This document shows positions 33,644 to 44,258 of a DNA stretch of 64,000 nt, piece by piece. The notes beneath the pieces are model-generated. The model was not told the origin of the DNA. It saw only the letters and a program-made list of their open reading frames with translations, and did no database searches. Within the stretch, counting starts at the first letter, position 1. Every line of letters starts with the position of its first letter. Where the stretch lies: contig NW_009799099.1 in NCBI RefSeq assembly GCF_000213175.1, positions 3,377,599-3,441,598 on the forward strand, given 5' to 3'. The stretch comes from Neurospora tetrasperma FGSC 2508 (lineage: Eukaryota > Ascomycota > Sordariomycetes > Sordariales > Sordariaceae). The position numbers and the translations under genes are program-made.

Positions 33644-34330
33644 TCATTTGTTCCATTTTATCTCTAACTTGCCGAGTGCCTCCCACAGCCCGCTTCCCCC
33701 CTTATCTTGCAATATCCCCTTGGCGTGCCTTGGGATCTTGCTGAGGACAAAGTCGGACACAGTGGTCCTGTCCCTATCATCCGGCCGACCAATGCCTATT
33801 GATACGCGCGCCCACTTAGCATCGGGTATCGGCGGCAAACTGGCCAGCACGCTCTTGATGCCGTTGTGGCCTCTATGGCTAGCCTTCCACTGTCGGACCT
33901 TGACGACACCCAACTCTTCCTCCAAGTCATCGTGGACCAGCACGAGTCCAACTTCTTCGGGGCTTAGGCCATGGTCGACCAGGTAATCCTTGTACGCCCG
34001 AGCGAGCCACGGCCCGGTGATGTTCATGAGCGTAGGGCTTTGTAAAAGAGTGTACTTTGATCCGGCGGAAGCACGGACGGCTTTCTTTCCATAGCGTTCC
34101 GAGGTGAAAGACGGCTGTCCGAGGTCTTCAGGAAGCTTTTTCTGAAAGGATTCGAGCACCAGATGGCCGGCTGAGTGAAAAGTATCGCGATACTCTCCCG
34201 GGTTGCCGAGACTGACGACGAGAAAACGTCTGAGAGATGCCATGTTCTCAGCGTAAATTTCGGGGTTGGAGGTTACTTCTTTTGAGGCTGTGTCTGAGGG
34301 TTGCTGTCGGATGGTTTTCTTCTGGGCCAT
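33644..34330 (-). CDS. pth1: Peptidyl-tRNA hydrolase (Pth1 type)
   Basis: Single exon on the minus strand, 228 aa. It releases tRNA from peptidyl-tRNA that has dropped off ribosomes; in fungi this class is usually mitochondrial or cytosolic. Family residues are present: N43 in SLGNPGEY, the catalytic H52 (written HSAG here instead of the bacterial HNxG), N103 in LMNITGP, D134 in LVHDDLE, and N156 in RGHNGIKS. The N-terminal 30 residues before MASLRRFLVVSLGNPG are extra; a second ATG at 34243 could be the start of a shorter form. The neighbour across 966 bp is the divergent Rvs161-type gene. Confidence 0.93.
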   Translation of the reverse strand: MAQKKTIRQQPSDTASKEVTSNPEIYAENMASLRRFLVVSLGNPGEYRDTFHSAGHLVLESFQKKLPEDLGQPSFTSERYGKKAVRASAGSKYTLLQSPTLMNITGPWLARAYKDYLVDHGLSPEEVGLVLVHDDLEEELGVVKVRQWKASHRGHNGIKSVLASLPPIPDAKWARVSIGIGRPDDRDRTTVSDFVLSKIPRHAKGILQDKGGSGLWEALGKLEIKWNK

Positions 34331-35296
34331 TTCACCGTCTTAGTGCCGTGCTTGGTAACTGATTTGTTTTGTATCAATTGGTGATGCCAGTTGGCTGTTC
34401 AGAAACAGGTTTTGGTTCTGGCCAAGTGTATGGGGAAGATTGATAATTGCAAGCCAAGCTCAAAGGAAGGAAAATGAATGAGAGACAGAAGCTGAACCCG
34501 GGACGTACGCCCTTTTACTCTCTTTCATGCGAAGCTTTACATACCTACACAGAACCTACGCCGGGATGAGTCAACGGCAAAGATGACCTGCCGCAATGTC
34601 CGGTATCACAGCTTCAGCACTGTCCTTTCTTAGCAGCAGCAATGTGTCTCGACCAGCTGCTGTGAGAAACCTGACATGAGTTGACGATCCGATGTCTACA
34701 CTAATGGCCCAGGCCTCCGAGACGGGCATGGAGACAGATCCGATCGATGGAGATCATTCTGGGAAAATGGAAGCCGTCGAACTTCGTTTTTGCACCTGTC
34801 ACGGTCTGCTCGCGGCCCGGTGGGATTATGTAGCCAAGGCATTTGTGGCTTGGCAGGTTGACCCCGCTGACGTCGTCCAAGATTGTGCCCAATCACATTC
34901 CAAGATTGTGTCTTCCTGGCAGGCAGCGGTAAGCACAGCCACATCCCACGTCGTCACCCCTTTCGTTCGTCTATGTCCGGGCATCGCAACTGGCAAGGAT
35001 CCCGCAACAACTGCTCTCCAAGCTTGCCAAACATCGCCAATCTGCTCTAAACGTCAACAACACCGACATCGACTTATTCTCCGAGCCACTTATCCGGCCA
35101 ACATACGAACTGACTTAATAATATCCTAATCCTATCCTATCGAGCGACGAATTAATTTGCGACGAATCATCAACCAGGCGATCACCTTCCGAATATTTAT
35201 GGCGATTGAACGGAACTATTAATCAGTCGATCCCCCGCATATACATACACGAGTCACCGACGTCAGACACCAAGCGACGAGAATAACTCAGCCATC
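34331..35296. other. Divergent promoter region
   Basis: 966 bp shared by the Pth1 gene (minus) and the BAR-protein gene (plus). A 145-codon frame from an ATG at 34692 has no family resemblance and I do not call it. No repeat or RNA recognised. Confidence 0.4.
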
Positions 35297-36451
35297 ATGT
35301 CGTGGGCCGGTACGCACAAATCCCGCCATAGCCTATATCCCCTAATGCGACAAAGCTAACGGGTTCCGCCTCTTCCGTTTGTGTCTTACAGGCTTCAAGA
35401 AGAATGTCAACCGGGCAACGACCCAGGTGATGATGAAGACGGGTCATGTCGAGAAGACCAACGATCGCGACTATGAGGTTGAGGAGAGGTATGATTGTTT
35501 TCGGTTTAGATACAACATGGGAAAGAGAGGGACTTGGGCTAAGCGTCTTTGACATCCAGACGATTCAAGACTATGGAGGCGGCATCCCTACGACTACAAA
35601 AAGAGGCCAAGGGTTATCTTGATTCACTACGAGGTATGACAGACACCCACCCGTCGCTTTGGCAAACGAGTCTTGTAAGCTAACGTCAATGTCCCGGGAC
35701 AGCAATGACGGCCTCACAGATGCGCATCGCCGAAACTATTGACGCTTTCTACGGTGAAGCTGGTGCTAAAGATGGAGTCAGCCGGAGTTACAAGCAAGCA
35801 GTGGAAGACTTGGACGCCGAAACGATCAAGGCCTTGGACGGACCATATAGGACAACAGTCCTAGATCCCATTACCAGATTCTGTGCTTATTTCCCCGACG
35901 TTAACGAATGTAGGTCTCGGCCGTCTCCACCTCTTCATCTCCCTAGCAATCAATCGATTGCTCTTCCGCTCCCGAAACATACTCCTTCCCTTTTCTTTCT
36001 CGACAACGCCCCTGCTGTCCGTATATAAACTGACCGCCATAAACTCAAAAAAATAGGCATCAAGAAGCGCGGCCACAAACTCCTCGACTACGACGCCCTC
36101 CGCGCCAAAGTCAAGAAACTGGTCGAGAAGCCCGACAAGGATGTGACGAAGCTCCCACGCGCCGAGAAGGAAATGGAGATGGCCAAAGCAGCCTACGAGC
36201 AGCTCAACGAGCAGTTGTGCACCGAGCTACCGCAGCTTATCGACCTCCGCGTCCCTTACCTCGACCCATCGTTCGAGGCTCTCGTCAAGATTCAGCTCCG
36301 ATTCTGCGCCGAAGCCTACAGTCGCATGGCTCAAGTACAGCAATACCTCGATCCAGACACGCGGGAGCAGTACGCCCAGGGTCAGCTAGATACCAGGGTC
36401 GAGCAAGTGTTGCAGGAGATCAGGGAACTGAGTATCAGCGGAACTGTTTAA
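35297..36451 (+). CDS. rvs161: BAR-domain protein, Rvs161/Hob3 (amphiphysin-like)
   Basis: Five exons: 35297-35309, 35392-35488, 35560-35633, 35703-35909, 36057-36451; 261 aa, close to yeast Rvs161 (265 aa). The protein binds and bends membranes at endocytic sites with an Rvs167-type partner and couples them to actin. The whole chain is the BAR domain: MSWAGFKKNVNRATTQVMMK at the start, then EVEERRFKTMEAASLRLQKE, ITRFCAYFPDVNECIKKRGHKLLDYD and the final helix RFCAEAYSRMAQVQQYLD. There is no SH3 domain, as expected for Rvs161. The very short first exon (MSWAG) and all junctions keep the family sequence continuous, which makes the model strong. Confidence 0.95.
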
Positions 36452-39400
36452 ATAACAGGGCGCAGTGAAGACGCGAAAATGGACGGCACGACATAATGAT
36501 ATGTGTCGCGCGGATTGGTTCTCAAGTGTAATAGGTTGGAATTGGGGAATTAGGGAGAATTGAGGAACAGAGGGAAGAACATCACCATCAACCACTTATG
36601 ACGACATATACCTCGTTACTCCTTTCTTTTTCTATCTTTTTTCCTTCGTTACTGCTTAATACGGCGTACAAGGTATGAGGGATATGGGTTTAGACCTTGT
36701 TCACTTCGAATGAGAAAAGACAGAAAGGTTACAGGCACCACACATACTTTAAGGAACATTACGTTGCTTCAACGATTCTGATGTGCCCCGCAATGCAACA
36801 TCCGCCACAGTCCAAACTTTGTGCGGTCACTGAGCGTTGCATCTTGTCTCACTGAGCGAAGTCGTGTTTTCCAGAAAAGTTCTTTATGCGATGTATACAG
36901 CAAAGAATTGATTGCATACGGGAGCATCCAAAATCCTAAGATATGGACCGTGTAAGACGCTGTTGGGATCCGAGTCATGGCAAGAGCGGTGTAAAGCCGG
37001 TGTAAGTCTCATTCGTTGGCCCTGTCGGTCCGGTTGGCTCGGAAAACCTCTAGCTTGACAGATGGTTCAAGTCTGCAAGGCGACGTAGACTAGTGTACGA
37101 ACGGTGGAAAAAGAAAGGATGAACGGCAATGACGGAATCTGTAATTTGCAATGGTCTAACGAATATAAACATTTCGAGGTGTTGAAACGAGGTCCGTGAG
37201 TAAGCTTAGCTTGTCGATACGGAGGACACGGTTCGCCTCGTGCGTAGTGTACTGTTTCCAGATACTGGGTCCGGGGTCCAGAATAGTATCCCAGTGGAAC
37301 GGACGCGCGGCTCCGCAATGCTCATGCAATGGAAGATTGGAAGGACAACGAACCTTGAGGGAAAGCTTCAGTTGCAAGGCCTGGTGGTGTGCAGAAAGTC
37401 CCCCCTGATGTCTGAAACGAGAGGGACCCGGTGTTATGGGCTGTGCTTGAAAGATATACAGGAGAGAGGTTGAAAGTTGCCGGTGTGACGAAGGGGTTGC
37501 CATTGAACTGATACGCTGTCGAAGAGGAAGGCGAGAGGTTCTGACGAGCGACTGGTGAATCTCGCTTGGGATCAATAAGATATCAGCATTAAGATTTACC
37601 TTGATCCCGTCGAGGATTTAGCAGTTGACAAATGGTCATCTTGAGACGCGCACATGCTGTGGTGGAAGCAAGATGACGGTTGGAAATGTCCAGCCAAATG
37701 TCTGGACTGCAGTACTATCTTTACCTTCTTCCATCTGCCACTGGCAATTTGTGGTCGTCGGTCGATAAATGGATCATGGTCATCGATCACTCGCCCATCA
37801 ACCATGCGCCGCGGCCCCTCTTGAGAGCGAGCTTTAACCCCTGAGCGACCGCGATTGGCGACCCCGATCTTAGGGCTGAAACAACCTCAAAAGAGAGGTC
37901 TCCACCAACTAAACTCTAACCTACAGGGGTTTATTCGTCGCCGGCTTTTCTCTTCTGCTGGAAAGGTTAAAAACTGCCGCCCAGCCTGCCTACATCCGGT
38001 TTTGGCGATTTGGTCTGCAGCGGTTAAGTTATCGTCAGTCTTTTCAACAACGGTTCAATGACGGGTGGTCTCCGATGTGTACAACTCTTGTATGGAGGCG
38101 GATCTGGCTTCTCGGTCGTGTTCCACAACATTAACATACACCTCTGCCGGCATTAAACTTGTTATCGCGATGATGAGCAAGTGGCAAGAACTCTAATTCT
38201 CGTACGAAAAATGGTTAGTTTTGACCACATCTAAAACCCTGAATACTGTAGGGTGGCGGTACCAAGCTAACAAGTTTAATGCCGGCAGAGGTGTACATCG
38301 CCGCCGGCGCAAAAAGAGAGAATTGTGTAAATGGGAGGTTGATCCTTGCAACCAGTGGCTTCAGGTATCAAGTCCAGATGCTTCTGGCGTGTCTCGGCGA
38401 CGGCGATTGCGGAATTTTTATGTCGACTTCTTTCGTAGATCAAACTTATTGGCCTGTAATCCCCAATGATCGCCTCAACGGAATTCGCTACATTCAGGCT
38501 ATACCATTTTCTCAGGCCAGTGTGGTGTGGTGGGTGGCTTGCAGTCACGGCGGCTAGAACACCGTGATGATGTTGGTCCTTTGCTATCTGGTTCAGTTCT
38601 CTGGTAAAAGGAAAGGGTTTCGTTGTTGGCATAGTGTTATCCGACTGCCTGCATGCATGCCCTGTACATATGTGCAGTCGACGCACTTGCTGGATCGGAA
38701 TCGGGTTGGTTGCCACTGTGGCGGATGAGCTGGCGGTTGACAACATTGCTTGCTCAGAGCCAAAGCGTTCGTGATAATGTTCGACTGTTCGGATGAAGAT
38801 TGGACCTGTTTGACATACATTACCTAAGCTTCGTGTGAGCTTGGCTAACGAGTTCAAGGAGTAGACTCAGCTCGAGAGGATATAATCCCATCCGAACAAC
38901 AAGACAAGGCGGGGAGATCGAGTTTTTTTTGCATATTCTAGTAGTCATACACTGGATACGAAAAGAGATTGACGAATTATTATCGCCCCAACCTTTCGTG
39001 ATTTGGGAACGCAAAGTAGCTAGAACTAGCCTCCTTCCCGTCTCGTTGGACGTGCGTCAATTTTACAACGAAGCATCCTCTAAAGCTGACGAACTTCACA
39101 TCGCTGTAAACGTCACTTTGCAGCTTTGTGACAGTTTGACACTTGACAAGCCAGCTCGGGCTTGAGGGCGTGTCCGATGGCTTGGAAAGGCGACCTGGAA
39201 ATGCTGGTTCGGAAATGGATTTCGATCACCGAGTACAGACCACTTGGAAATGCTCTGTTCCAGGTCAGATTCCAGAGGTCCAGAGGTCCGGAAGCTTGGT
39301 ATTCCCGTCTCGGGATTTCAGGTGTGATTGCGATGATCTGATTGGTATGTTAGGCAGTTGTGGAGAAAATGATTTCCAGGTCTTAGAAATGGGGAATTTC

Positions 39401-40526
39401 CGCGTGAGAGGCTTCCGTGTTGTCGTCGAACAGCATTTGGAAAACAATGGCCTGGAAGATGCCCAAGCCAGATATGATATCCAGGTCTTCAGACAGCCCG
39501 GCCCTAAGGATGCCTCTGGTCTTTCTGTGGTTCGGGGTTGGTAAGTACTATAGCTCTCTAGAGGTATGATGTACGAATTTTGAGACGAGCAGGGAATCAC
39601 TCTCGAGTTGACTTGTTGGGAAGCTCCATCTAGACTAGACGCCCGGTTACCTTCCACTTTCGTTCGTGTTCAGTTGACGTTCCTTGGGAAGAAGTCACTT
39701 CCCCCGCGTTCCAAGCTCCTAGGATGCCCCTGTTGAGCATCTGCACTGCCTGGATTGAATCTGGGCCTCCCCCGCAGAAGCCATGGACGAGCAGGTGGTG
39801 TGGAAAGAAGTCCGGATACGCTTATACCAAAGTAGACCCAGCCAGAGTCCGGACCTTTTTACACCATCTGATGGGCCTGCCTGTGTTTCGCCTCCTGCCT
39901 TAGCGCGCTGCAAGGACGCATTGAGCCGTCAAGGTTTCCTGCTCGATTGGACACTGGCGTGCCTCGACATCCATGCTTTCTCTCCATCCTACCATCTATT
40001 TTCAACCTTTCCCCTTGTTTCTGTTCGTGATACGACGGGGCTTAGGTACGAACGGGGCAACTCCTCCCAGACGAGTCTAAAACCACGTTTGCGACTGCGG
40101 ATCCATCAACGTCCATTCGACGAGCACACTACCTTACCTTTGAGACAACATCCACATTCTTGCCACATAAGATTCCCACACACGGCACTAGACCACCTTC
40201 CTCTTCACACTCGCCATCAAACCGGCTGCTGCATACATATCTGGCACCTTCGTCCGCATCATTAACCTCCCCTCCCGATCTCGTCTGCTTTGCTCGTTTG
40301 TTCTCAATTATCCATCTCTCGACCTTCACTCTTTGGGAGCTGTCATTCGTTACGAGCTACGGCCGCCATTTTCTGTTCTTACTGCCAGACTGTCCCTGGC
40401 ACTAACAGAACGTGCATAACTGCAATCTCACAGAAGCCGACGAACTCCACGACCTTCTTGTCAGGAATCGATAGTCCATTGACTTAACCCAACGCTTCAC
40501 TTGCATTTGTCAACAACACAAACAAC
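36452..40526. other. Gene-poor 4-kb region
   Basis: Apart from the inverted-repeat element at 38139-38293, I see no gene. Several 60-190 codon frames exist on both strands (for example near 37156-37575, 38276-38857 and 39143-39544). None reads like a protein family, and one spans the mobile element. From about 40100 the sequence becomes CT-rich and is probably the leader of the next gene. Confidence 0.4.
38139..38293 (+). mobile_element. MITE-like inverted-repeat element, copy 1
   Basis: A 155-bp element bounded by perfect 26-bp terminal inverted repeats that start CACCTCTGCCGGCATTAAAC. It is flanked on both sides by TA (38137-38138 and 38294-38295), the target duplication expected of Tc1/mariner-type transposition. 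There is no coding capacity, so it would need a transposase encoded elsewhere. A second 155-bp copy lies at 58933-59087 in the opposite orientation. The interior aligns with that copy along its whole length with scattered differences. Confidence 0.88.
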
Positions 40527-42044
40527 ATGAATATCACCAAAAAGTTCGACCGCGCCTTTCAATGGGCCGGCGAAAAGATGGGTGCCGAGCAAAAGACGAC
40601 TATGTCTGAGGACTTCAAGCAGCTGGAGATGGAGATGGCACTTCGCTTTGAAGGTATGCCCTTGCTTTCTACCCCAATACTTTGACCGTGGGCACAATCT
40701 GACACACTTTTACTGCTAGGCATGGACCGACTGCAAAAGTCTATGAACCTCTATGTCAAGTGGCTTGGCCGTCGCTGCGACTCGTACGAAGACAAGGACA
40801 AGTCCATTCCCACCAATTATCTCGGAAAGACCATGATCGGACATGGCGAAGACTTTGCGCCCGACTCCGAATTCGGAAGCTGCCTTATCTCGATGGGCCG
40901 TGCCAATGAGAGGATTGGGCAAATCCAGGAGACCTTTGTCAGTGAGGCGACAACTACGTGGCTTGAGTCTCTCGAGAGGTCTCTAGCTATGATGAAGGAG
41001 TACCAGGTTAGCACACACGGCTCATTGTCAAGTTTGGCTTACAGCTAACAGATAATCTAGGCTGCTCGTAAGAAGCTCGAGAGCCGGCGTCTGGCCTACG
41101 ATGCAACGGCGACCAAGATCCAAAAAGCACGTCGTGATGACTTCCGTATCGAGGAAGAGCTTCGGGGGGCTAAGGCCAAGTACGAAGAAGCCTCTGAAGA
41201 TGTCAGCCGCAGAATGCAGGATATCCGCGACAGCGAGGTCGATAGCGTTCGCGATTTGACCCAATTCCTTGACGCCGAGCTCGAATATCACGAAAGATGT
41301 GCCGATGAGTTGCGAAGGGTGCGCCAAAGCTGGGCCGGTGGTGCTATCTCCTCCTCCAACGGTATGAGCGGCTATGGTGCTGGCCTCCAACGGCGACCAA
41401 CTGCTTCCAGCGGTGACGGTAGAAGCAGGCCAAGCACCGCACAAAGCTTTACTGATCGCTTGTCCCGTACCAACAGCCGCAACGTTTACGAGGAGCAAGA
41501 GGTTGAGACCGAGGCACCGCCCGTGCGTATGCCTATCCGCAGCGCAGTTTCTCGGGCTCCCCTGTCTGTGCAGTCGCAGAACCAACAGGTCGATGCCGGA
41601 CCGCGTCCCGTCATTGGCAGGTCCAATACTGTTGCCTCCTTCCTGGGCGGGACGAACTTGGAGCGCGAGCGCATCGGAGGTCGTATCTCTGGTACTGGAT
41701 CCGGGACCACCCCGTCCGGTTCAACCTATGGAGTTAACCAAAACGTACCCAACGTGAGCAGCCTACGTGGCCAGCTGCGTCCCGTCAGCCGGATTGTGAC
41801 GAATGACAATGTATTTGCAGACCGGGACGATGACAACACCAGCGACACGGGAAGTCCAGACAACTGGTGTACCCGCAGCGCGAGCCCGGCTACAAGTATC
41901 GGGAGCTTGACAAGGACAACCAGCAATACGGTGGTCAACAACGGCTTGGGAGTTCGTAAGGCTCCTCCTCCACCGCCTCCTTGCCGTTCCAAAAAGCCTC
42001 CCCCGCCGGTGCCTGCTAGGCGGGATCTCGGATCCACATACTAG
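40527..42044 (+). CDS. Endophilin-like BAR-domain protein with proline-rich tail
   Basis: Exons 40527-40653, 40720-41006, 41061-42044; introns 66 and 54 nt; 465 aa. Residues 1 to about 265 form a BAR domain of the endophilin/Gvp36 kind (MNITKKFDRAFQWAGEKMG, LYVKWLGRRCDSYED, TTWLESLERSLAMMKEYQ, EELRGAKAKYEEASEDV). Such proteins sense or make curved membranes during endocytosis or vesicle traffic. The remaining 200 residues are Ser/Gly/Arg-rich and disordered, ending in polyproline (APPPPPPCRSKKPPPPVPAR), a likely SH3 ligand. No SH3 domain is present. A second BAR protein, the Rvs161 type, lies about 4 kb upstream on the same strand. Confidence 0.88.
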
Positions 42045-42835
42045 ATGTACCAGGACCGGGCATTGAATGGCATCAGTCATTCTTAAAGTTGGGTTGAGAC
42101 GTCACGGCAGAGCCAACTATCGGTCCGGGTGTATAGGCAGGCATAAATATTGACATTGCAACTGGCAGGCGTTTGGCGTAAAGTATACAATAGGGTTGGG
42201 CTGTAATGCCATGAATGGTTAGCATTTTCATTTTTGTGGACAGGAGCCACGATTTCGTGCAGCGGTTATCGAACGAGTAAACGTGGGGGTTTGAACCTAG
42301 TATCGTCCTGTGGGATGCAAAAACAGTAGAAATTAAAAAGTCGAGGTATCTGATATCAATAACAATGATGATTTGTTTGACAATGGTGAGGAGAAAAAGA
42401 AGAGGATGTGGCACATACCTACCTGTGATGAACAAACACGTCGTAACGCACGGACGCCTCATTGCCTGCCGGTACCTTGCTGGACCCACTCGGTGCTACG
42501 TCGAGGGTCGGCCGGGTCCCACTCCCGTCATCGTCTTGCCCTTCCATCCCTCGGACTTCCAACACATCACCTTCATTCTTGTCGCTGGAAACTGGAGATA
42601 TTCTGAGCTCAAAGACACCCCATTTCTTGACACCATTCCGTCAACCCCCTAGGAAAAAATATCTCTACGGAATCCGCAAACTGCCACCCGCCAAGCAGCA
42701 CTTGCACGCCGCTCCTTGCTATCTGCCCTCCCAAGACGGTCCTACGACATCCAGCTAAGCCACGACAACTTCGAACCTCGATTGTCGATACTCTTTCTGA
42801 AATAAACTTCCGTGGGAGCTTACAAGCCGCCCAGT
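42045..42835. other. Intergenic region
   Basis: About 790 bp between two same-strand genes: 3' UTR of the BAR protein and leader of cyclin H. Nothing else recognised. Confidence 0.4.
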
Positions 42836-44258
42836 ATGGCGTCCGAAGACGCGCGATACCGCGAAACCTCGCAGTTCCAAGCATGGTCCTTCTCGCCCGC
42901 CCAGCTTGCTGCCATGCGCGAGAAGACCAACGCCATCGCCCGTCAAAGAATAGCCGAGCGCATGCTAGCATCAGCCTCGAATCCGCCGACTTCGAATAAC
43001 ACATCCCATGCGAACACGCCAGACCCGTCTGGACACGGGACTCCCAACCCCACCGAGAACAGCACACCGACCTTACCCGATTTCCTCAAACCTGAAGAAG
43101 AGGCCTTACTTGTGTCCTTTTACGTATCCGAATTATTGCGCGCGGCGGACCATCTTGGAGTTCCAGACGAAGTCAGGGCGACAGCAACGGTCTTTTTCAG
43201 GAGGTTCTTCCTGACGAATAGCATCATGACGTACCCACCACAGGAGATGATACTCGTAGCGTTGTTTGTGGGAAGTAAGGCGGAGGGAAGGTTTCCTCGG
43301 ATTATTGAGTTTCAGCAAAAGTTCAATACGAAGCAGGATATTCTCGCTGGCGAGTTTTTGCTTTGCCAGGGCAACAGGTTCAACTTTGAGGTCAGACACC
43401 CGTTTAGGGCGTTGATGGGAGCGACGATGGAGTTGAGGAGTTACGGGGACATCGACGTAAGATATGCTGACATCACTTTGCCCAACTGGCTGTCGCTAAC
43501 ATCTTCTCTCTAATACAGGAACAACGCATCATAGCAGCCGAAAAGCGTGCTCACGAGATCCTGCTCTTCAGTCCTCTCATGACCGATGCCTACTTTCACT
43601 ACACACCATCGCAAATCATGTTCGCAGCACTATCCCTTGCCGATCGCGGACTGGCTGAGCGCCTGATTCAGGAGACTTTCCACTTTGTCCCGCCCACTAC
43701 CAACAACGATAACACCCCTGCCGTGACACCACTACCTGGTTTGGAGAATCCGGGGATAGGCCGAAAGGAGGGTGGTAGCAAGGGGATAACGACCAACGAT
43801 GAGCGCGCAGCCATAGTCGGCCCAGGGATCCGAGATAAGGTTATGGGCACTATCGAGGCATGCAGGAACATGCTGTCCACCGAACTGCCGGAGAGGAAGT
43901 CGCATTGGACTAGTGTAAGTGGCTTTGCTCCCTTTGTGTCTTCGCTAGACCGCCATCGCAGTACCAGCTAACGCATCATCCCACCTCGCAGGAAGCAATC
44001 TTCAAATCCCAAATCCGGCCCGTCCGCAAGAAGCTGACGAAGTGTCGCGACCCCGATCGCTGGAATTTGTCTGAGCTCCAGCGCCAACGCCGAGAGGCAG
44101 GTGTCAGACGTGCCGATTCAGAGGAGCGCCCTGCAGCCAGCAACGGGGCCAAGGATGCTGCTATCTTTGGCGGCGATCTGTCAGCCGATGCGCCGGAGAA
44201 GAAGAGGAGGAAGGTTGATGGGAATGGGCTGGAAGATCCTTTTGGCGGCCCGCTTTGA
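42836..44258 (+). CDS. ccl1: Cyclin H / Ccl1, cyclin subunit of the TFIIH kinase
   Basis: Exons 42836-43456, 43519-43914, 43992-44258 (introns of 62 and 77 nt, both phase 0), 427 aa. Ccl1 activates the Kin28/CDK7 kinase, which phosphorylates the RNA polymerase II C-terminal domain within TFIIH. The N-terminus MASEDARYRETSQFQAWSFSP is typical of the cyclin H family. The cyclin fold follows (EALLVSFYVSELLRAADHL, ATATVFFRRFFLTNSIMTYPPQEM, then after intron 1 EQRIIAAEKRAHEILLFSPL). The C-terminal 60 residues are basic and charged (PEKKRRKVDG), a probable nuclear signal. A Thr/Asn/Pro-rich insert sits at residues 45-80. Confidence 0.92.

Noticed and set aside
34692-35129. 145-codon frame between the Pth1 and Rvs161 genes
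   Set aside because: Starts with ATG but has no domain, odd composition and no conserved feature; it lies in a divergent promoter region.
38276-38857. 193-codon minus-strand frame
   Set aside because: It runs through the end of the inverted-repeat element and does not read like a protein; likely chance.
39143-39544. 133-codon frame in the gene-poor region
   Set aside because: The only upstream start is non-AUG, the opposite strand is equally open, and no motif is visible.
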